From Holacanthus passer (lineage: Eukaryota; Chordata; Actinopteri; Pomacanthidae): a stretch of DNA of 64,000 nt. A model generated the notes under the pieces. That model was not told the DNA's origin and did no database searches. It was given only the letters and a program-made list of their open reading frames with translations. The stretch spans positions 3,224,001 to 3,288,000 of the forward strand of contig JAFREQ010000026.1 in the NCBI GenBank assembly GCA_025331565.1, in the 5' to 3' direction. Every line of letters starts with the position of its first letter. Positions within the stretch are counted from its first letter, which is position 1. Both the position numbers and the translations under genes were made by a program. Of this stretch, positions 62,501-64,000 are shown piece by piece.

Positions 62501-63406
62501 CCGTCTCCTCGCAGTGCCTCACTGAAGAAGAAGGAGGCTGACAAGAGCTCACGTATGTCTCGTCTGTCAGATGGACAGGGCTCCAAAGACGACGACCTCT
62601 CCAGGTCAAGCTACAACCCTGGCAAGGGGCTGACTAATGGTGTCAAGAGCAGTTCAGGTCAGCAAAATCAATAAAAAAGTTAATTCTCAAAGCTTTTCAG
62701 ATATAAATAACATTTAAAACAGATTTTAATGATAAATGACTTTGCATATGGTGACAGTTTGGTTTTGTTCTCCCACTCAGGTTCTCAGAAGTCTGGCTCT
62801 GCAGCTGCTCCTGGCCTTCCTATCTATGTGGACTTGGCCTACATTCCCAACCACTGCAGTGCCAAGAACGTGGACCAAGAGTTCTTCAAACGCATTCGCT
62901 CTGCGTATTACGTGGTGAGCGGTAATGATGCAGCAAGTGGCGAGCCAAGCCGAGGAGTCCTTGATGCACTGTTGGACGGCAAAGCTCAGTGGGGATCAAA
63001 CCTCCAGGTAACGTTTCCAACTTTATTTAGTTTGTGCTTAGACTCTACATATTTAAACTTTGATTGTAGTGTTTGGTCTTTTCATGTTTACAGCTTTTGT
63101 CCCTGTTGGCCATACACATTTACAAGCTGTAATCGACTCAAATCAAAATAAAGCGATAGCTCTCTATAAAAAACAACACAGGGGACCATTAATGGGCAAA
63201 GCTCATTAAAATCGATCTATGCCAAAGCAGATCTCTTTTCTCCCTCTCAGGTGACGCTGATCCCCACCCACGACACCGAGGTGACCCGCGAATGGTACCA
63301 GCAGACACATGAGAAGCAGCAGGAGCTCAACATCATGGTCTTGGCCTCCAGCAGCACCGTCGTCATGCAGGACGAGTCTTTCCCCGCCTGCAAGATCGAG
63401 TTTTAA
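27688..63406 (+). CDS. map1a: map1a, microtubule-associated protein 1A precursor (heavy chain and LC2), 7 coding exons
   Basis: MAP1A is a neuronal microtubule-binding polyprotein cleaved into a heavy chain and light chain LC2. Coding exons: 27688-28000, 29227-29328, 54487-54569, 55418-55558, 55685-62657, 62781-63007, 63251-63406; all are GT..AG with matching phases. Total 7995 nt, about 2664 aa if the two frame breaks in exon 5 are disregarded. The N-terminal 267 residues align to the MAP1B N-terminus. The usual MAP1A start, MDGVAEFTEYVSETVDVPS, is at 55847, so a short isoform from an intronic promoter is possible. Start choice in exon 1 is uncertain: 27688 is the first in-frame ATG after the stop at 27661, but 27745 and especially 27817 (ACCATGG) have better contexts. 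As given, the frame is interrupted twice (near 61730-61732 and 62342-62346). Teleosts can have two map1a paralogues; which one this is cannot be told here. Confidence 0.93.
28225..28612 (-). mobile_element. family B repeat, reverse copy, map1a intron 1
   Basis: Ends ttataagtacagtacttgagtaaat..., the reverse complement of the family B opening at about 21590, and begins with the complementary terminus (ctttactgaagcagaggtac). Confidence 0.5.
30516..30573 (+). mobile_element. retroelement 3' tail, forward orientation
   Basis: First 56 bases are identical to the reverse complement of 23461-23516. It is followed at about 30587 by another short teleost repeat fragment (aacctgcaatacgtggccac). Confidence 0.65.
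32455..32498. repeat. (CA)22 microsatellite
   Basis: Twenty-two perfect CA units in map1a intron 2, the longest dinucleotide run of the window. Confidence 0.97.
33045..33165 (+). mobile_element. interspersed repeat, family C fragment
   Basis: Shares tcatggtggcactagagg, attcatcctctggg and atcatgaatgttcacgg with copies at 37455-37560 and 40060-40215 and, reversed, 54060-54365. The class of element is not determined. Confidence 0.6.
37127..37650 (+). mobile_element. composite interspersed repeat (families D and C)
   Basis: Starts aaaggtacctgtggagttttt (family D) and continues about 330 bp later with gatggcgctagatggaaaa (family C). The same order and spacing recur at 39675-40215, indicating one roughly 0.5-kb element. 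Confidence 0.5.
37933..37952. repeat. (CA)10 microsatellite
   Basis: Ten CA units followed by a degenerate cgcacgcacgc stretch. Confidence 0.95.
39030..39270 (-). mobile_element. family A (hAT-like) repeat, reverse copy
   Basis: Contains taattgctcgttttgtccaa and aaacgattcagttaatagat, reverse complements of internal family A landmarks (ttggacaaaacgagcaatt). Confidence 0.55.
39675..40215 (+). mobile_element. composite interspersed repeat (families D and C), second copy
   Basis: Opens aaaggcaccttgtggagtttt and ends with gacgctagaggaaaagtcac, catcctctggggac and atttcagtctgaaccaaagt. Parallel to 37127-37650. Confidence 0.55.
41695..41830 (+). mobile_element. short interspersed teleost repeat fragment (family E)
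   Basis: Contains caagtcagttttattgatat and cctcaaggggctttacaatc, the hallmark of a very common teleost repeat. Family name not assigned. Confidence 0.5.
42290..42770 (+). mobile_element. interspersed repeat (family G) next to a putative intronic promoter
   Basis: Opens with aagactgtataaaacctgga and ctgtgacgtcacc and ends with ggggccagcctctagtggcc and tttctcagcctgggaggttg, the ordered landmarks of a common teleost repeat of about 0.5 kb. It ends about 17 bp before the CpG-rich exon-like block. Confidence 0.5.
42771..43180 (+). promoter_or_regulatory. map1a: putative map1a intronic promoter and alternative 5' non-coding exon
   Basis: CpG-rich island in an AT-rich intron (Sp1-like cccgccc, many CG dinucleotides, CT-rich 5'UTR-like sequence), ending at a good donor AAAAT|gtgagt (43180/43181). 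It holds at least four ATGs, each closed inside the block (42787-43044; a two-codon frame near 43000; 43088-43114; 43163-43177), as in a 5'UTR with upstream ORFs. If spliced to exon 3, the first well-placed in-frame ATG is 55847, which gives the standard MAP1A N-terminus. Mouse Map1a is known to have a 5' and an intronic promoter. The transcript start is not determined. Confidence 0.5.
43298..43315. repeat. (GA)n microsatellite
   Basis: Short perfect GA run about 120 bp after the putative alternative exon; a poly(T) run follows near 43441. Confidence 0.9.
44045..44735. mobile_element. cluster of family A (hAT-like) repeats
   Basis: 44045-44400 contains agagctgaaacaatcgatcg, attaattaacaagctgattg and ttgattaatcgtttagtcga. 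44555-44735 contains ggacagaacgagcaatttga, agacgtcacctttctgacat and ends gattgaactgcagcc. At least two nested or adjacent copies. Confidence 0.55.
50560..50800 (+). mobile_element. family A (hAT-like) repeat
   Basis: Begins gctacgattagccgattaac and ends gacaattaatcgcttagtca, then aaaatactcgatt; the two ends are partly complementary. Confidence 0.55.
51640..52110. mobile_element. interspersed repeat with internal 13-bp tandem units
   Basis: Contains tttgtttcagtacaacaac, gggacacttgaatgaaaggg, aaacacaaaagcaggaagta and caatgacagaacatg, landmarks of a common teleost repeat. Near 51862-51912 the unit acgaggaacaaac is repeated about four times. Class not determined. Confidence 0.45.
53231..53251 (+). 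promoter_or_regulatory. RFX X-box next to CCAAT box in map1a intron 2
   Basis: GTCCCCATAGCAAC (53231-53244) matches GTNRCCATRGYAAC at 13 of 14 positions and is followed three bases later by CCAAT (53247-53251), a promoter-like pairing. It lies 1.24 kb before exon 3. It could be part of an intronic promoter or a neuronal enhancer; function is inferred. Confidence 0.45.
54060..54365 (-). mobile_element. family C repeat, reverse and longest copy
   Basis: Contains tggatgcattggcatgaaat, cacaggatgaattgtaataa and cagcgccaccatcaggtcaa, reverse complements of family C landmarks, then gatcttccatcagcctcagc. It ends about 120 bp before exon 3. Confidence 0.55.
54487..55558 (+). other. map1a: map1a exons 3-4
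   Basis: Exon 3 (54487-54569) encodes GQRVLQYQSDVLQTVVLVNP, aligned to MAP1B GQKILHHRSDVLETVVLINP. Exon 4 (55418-55558, 47 codons) encodes IRSLITDFSGNKLLILSGQS and FTWQHFSDII, aligned to VRLMITDAARHKLLVLTGQC. Exon 3 contains one out-of-frame ATG and exon 4 none, which matters for a short isoform. Confidence 0.9.
61730..61732 (+). other. map1a: map1a frame break 1 (apparent one-base insertion in a C-run)
   Basis: The frame open from exon 5 runs into a stop at 61769-61771. Conserved MAP1A coding sequence continues without gap in the next frame (FYAEECSRGGQDDDDDSDQD) directly after the CCC at 61730-61732. One extra C explains the shift. Confidence 0.85.
62342..62346 (+). other. map1a: map1a frame break 2 (apparent one-base deletion in a C-run)
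   Basis: After the CCCCC run the homologous reading returns to the original frame (VDPESFDNGSVKKEPKAK, then SPARRKRSP). The frame used between 61733 and 62341 stops at 62424-62426. One missing C explains it. Confidence 0.85.
62781..63406 (+). other. map1a: map1a exons 6-7: LC2 light-chain C-terminus
   Basis: Exon 6 (62781-63007) encodes LPIYVDLAYIPNHCSAKNVD, FFKRIRSAYYVVSGNDAASG and DALLDGKAQWGSNLQ. Exon 7 (63251-63406) encodes VTLIPTHDTEVTREWYQQTH and ends SSTVVMQDESFPACKIEF. This is nearly identical to the human MAP1A/MAP1B C-terminus, the domain of LC2 that binds microtubules, actin and the heavy chain. Confidence 0.97.
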
Positions 63407-64000
63407 GATCCTCGTTTCCAGTCTCCCTCCTCCCGGCCTCCCCGGTGTAGATCTGTTTTTAATTGCTCTTCTCTATAGCCTGATATGTAAATCTGTCTCT
63501 GCTGTGGGCAGATGGCCGACAGCAGAACCAGAACTGCCTATTTTTTTCTAGATTTTTATTCATTTATAAGGTTGTCGTGGCGATCACCATTTGTACTACA
63601 AAGGTAGTTTTCTGACAACTGTGTTTCCACTGCATTATTATTCTGTGAAAGGAAGAACACAGTTTTTTTCTGTTCCTTAACTCGTCTTTTTTCCAAACCC
63701 TCTGAGACAATGGAGTCTTTGTTTATTGGCCGAGACAAAATTCCCATTGTATTGTAAAAAACAGAACGTCATATAGGGAACAATATGAAATGTGGTTGTT
63801 TGGTTGCTTGTCTTCTAATTGGCCGAAATCAAAGCACAAGTTTGCGCACCTTAAAGCCAGCGACAAACTATAAAATAATTTTCTTCCACTGAACCCCAGA
63901 CATCAAGACATCGAGCTGTTCACAGTACAGGTGATCAATTTAATACATTTGCTGATCAAAAAATCATTACAGGCTAATTTTCATCACTTTCCTCTAGTTT
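63407..64000 (+). other. map1a: map1a 3'UTR (start)
   Basis: No AATAAA or ATTAAA is seen on the plus strand after the stop, so the 3' end probably lies beyond the window. The sequence is AT-rich and shows no other gene. Confidence 0.6.

Larger units (their letters stand above)
55685..62657 (+). other. map1a: map1a exon 5: giant heavy-chain exon
   Basis: In order: short-isoform Met at 55847 (residue 268); a beta-lactamase-fold-like N-domain with YIFPGGRGDSALFAVNGFNI and SVLLTHIGADNLPGINGL (55960-56730); a Lys/Glu microtubule-binding region (about 56770-57250, KKEEKK and KEKKEIKKEK type repeats); SSPEDLTEDFE; IQDETIPGYSETEQTISDEE (about 57970-58040, identical to human); SATSITEYDKLSSFATSVAE (about 58280); a run of Asp/Glu (60109-60192); LSPSFINP (about 61890); SPARRKRSP (about 62458). 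Much of the middle is diverged, disordered and Ser/Glu-rich. Two frame breaks at C-runs are described separately. Confidence 0.93.

Overview
This window is teleost fish nuclear DNA. It has short introns with GT..AG borders, protein-coding exons that read clearly as vertebrate orthologues, and many dispersed teleost-type repeats. It carries a conserved vertebrate three-gene block, tubgcp4 (+) / tp53bp1 (-) / map1a (+), in the order and orientation known from human chromosome 15q15. All identifications come from reading the translated exons against remembered vertebrate proteins; no database search was run.

Layout. 1-679 is tubgcp4 intron 1 (the first coding exon lies left of the window). 680-6162 holds tubgcp4 coding exons 2-18 (gamma-tubulin ring complex subunit GCP4), followed by a repeat-bearing 3'UTR to about 6975. 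tp53bp1 (53BP1) runs leftwards from the ATG at 22359 to the stop at 7105. I could build 28 coding exons whose phases all match and sum to 5223 nt (1740 aa plus stop), covering the SQ-rich N-terminus, oligomerisation region, GAR motif, tandem Tudor, UDR, NLS and tandem BRCT. The two genes converge, and their poly(A) signals lie only about 34 bp apart. A CRE/CCAAT/ETS-type promoter sits at 22.4-22.75 kb. 22.8-27.6 kb is intergenic, with a hexamer minisatellite and repeats.

map1a runs from 27.7 kb to 63.4 kb in seven coding exons. Exons 1-2 (27.7 and 29.2 kb) encode the MAP1B-like N-terminal extension. A 25-kb intron 2 (29329-54486) is mostly repeats, but contains a CpG-rich exon-like block at 42.78-43.18 kb and an X-box/CCAAT pair at 53.23 kb. 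Exons 3-4, a 7-kb exon 5 and exons 6-7 (light chain LC2) close the gene. Exon 5 as given carries two opposite one-base indels in C-runs (61730-61732 and 62342-62346). They break and then restore the reading frame and look like assembly errors or a lesion.

The genes are functionally separate: microtubule nucleation (tubgcp4), double-strand-break repair choice (tp53bp1) and neuronal microtubule binding (map1a). The most interesting material concerns map1a control: two RFX X-box-like motifs inside coding exon 1, one fused to a Kozak start; an apparent intronic alternative promoter beside a transposable element; and a third X-box close to exon 3. I saw no prokaryotic-type system, CRISPR array, rRNA, convincing tRNA or viral gene.
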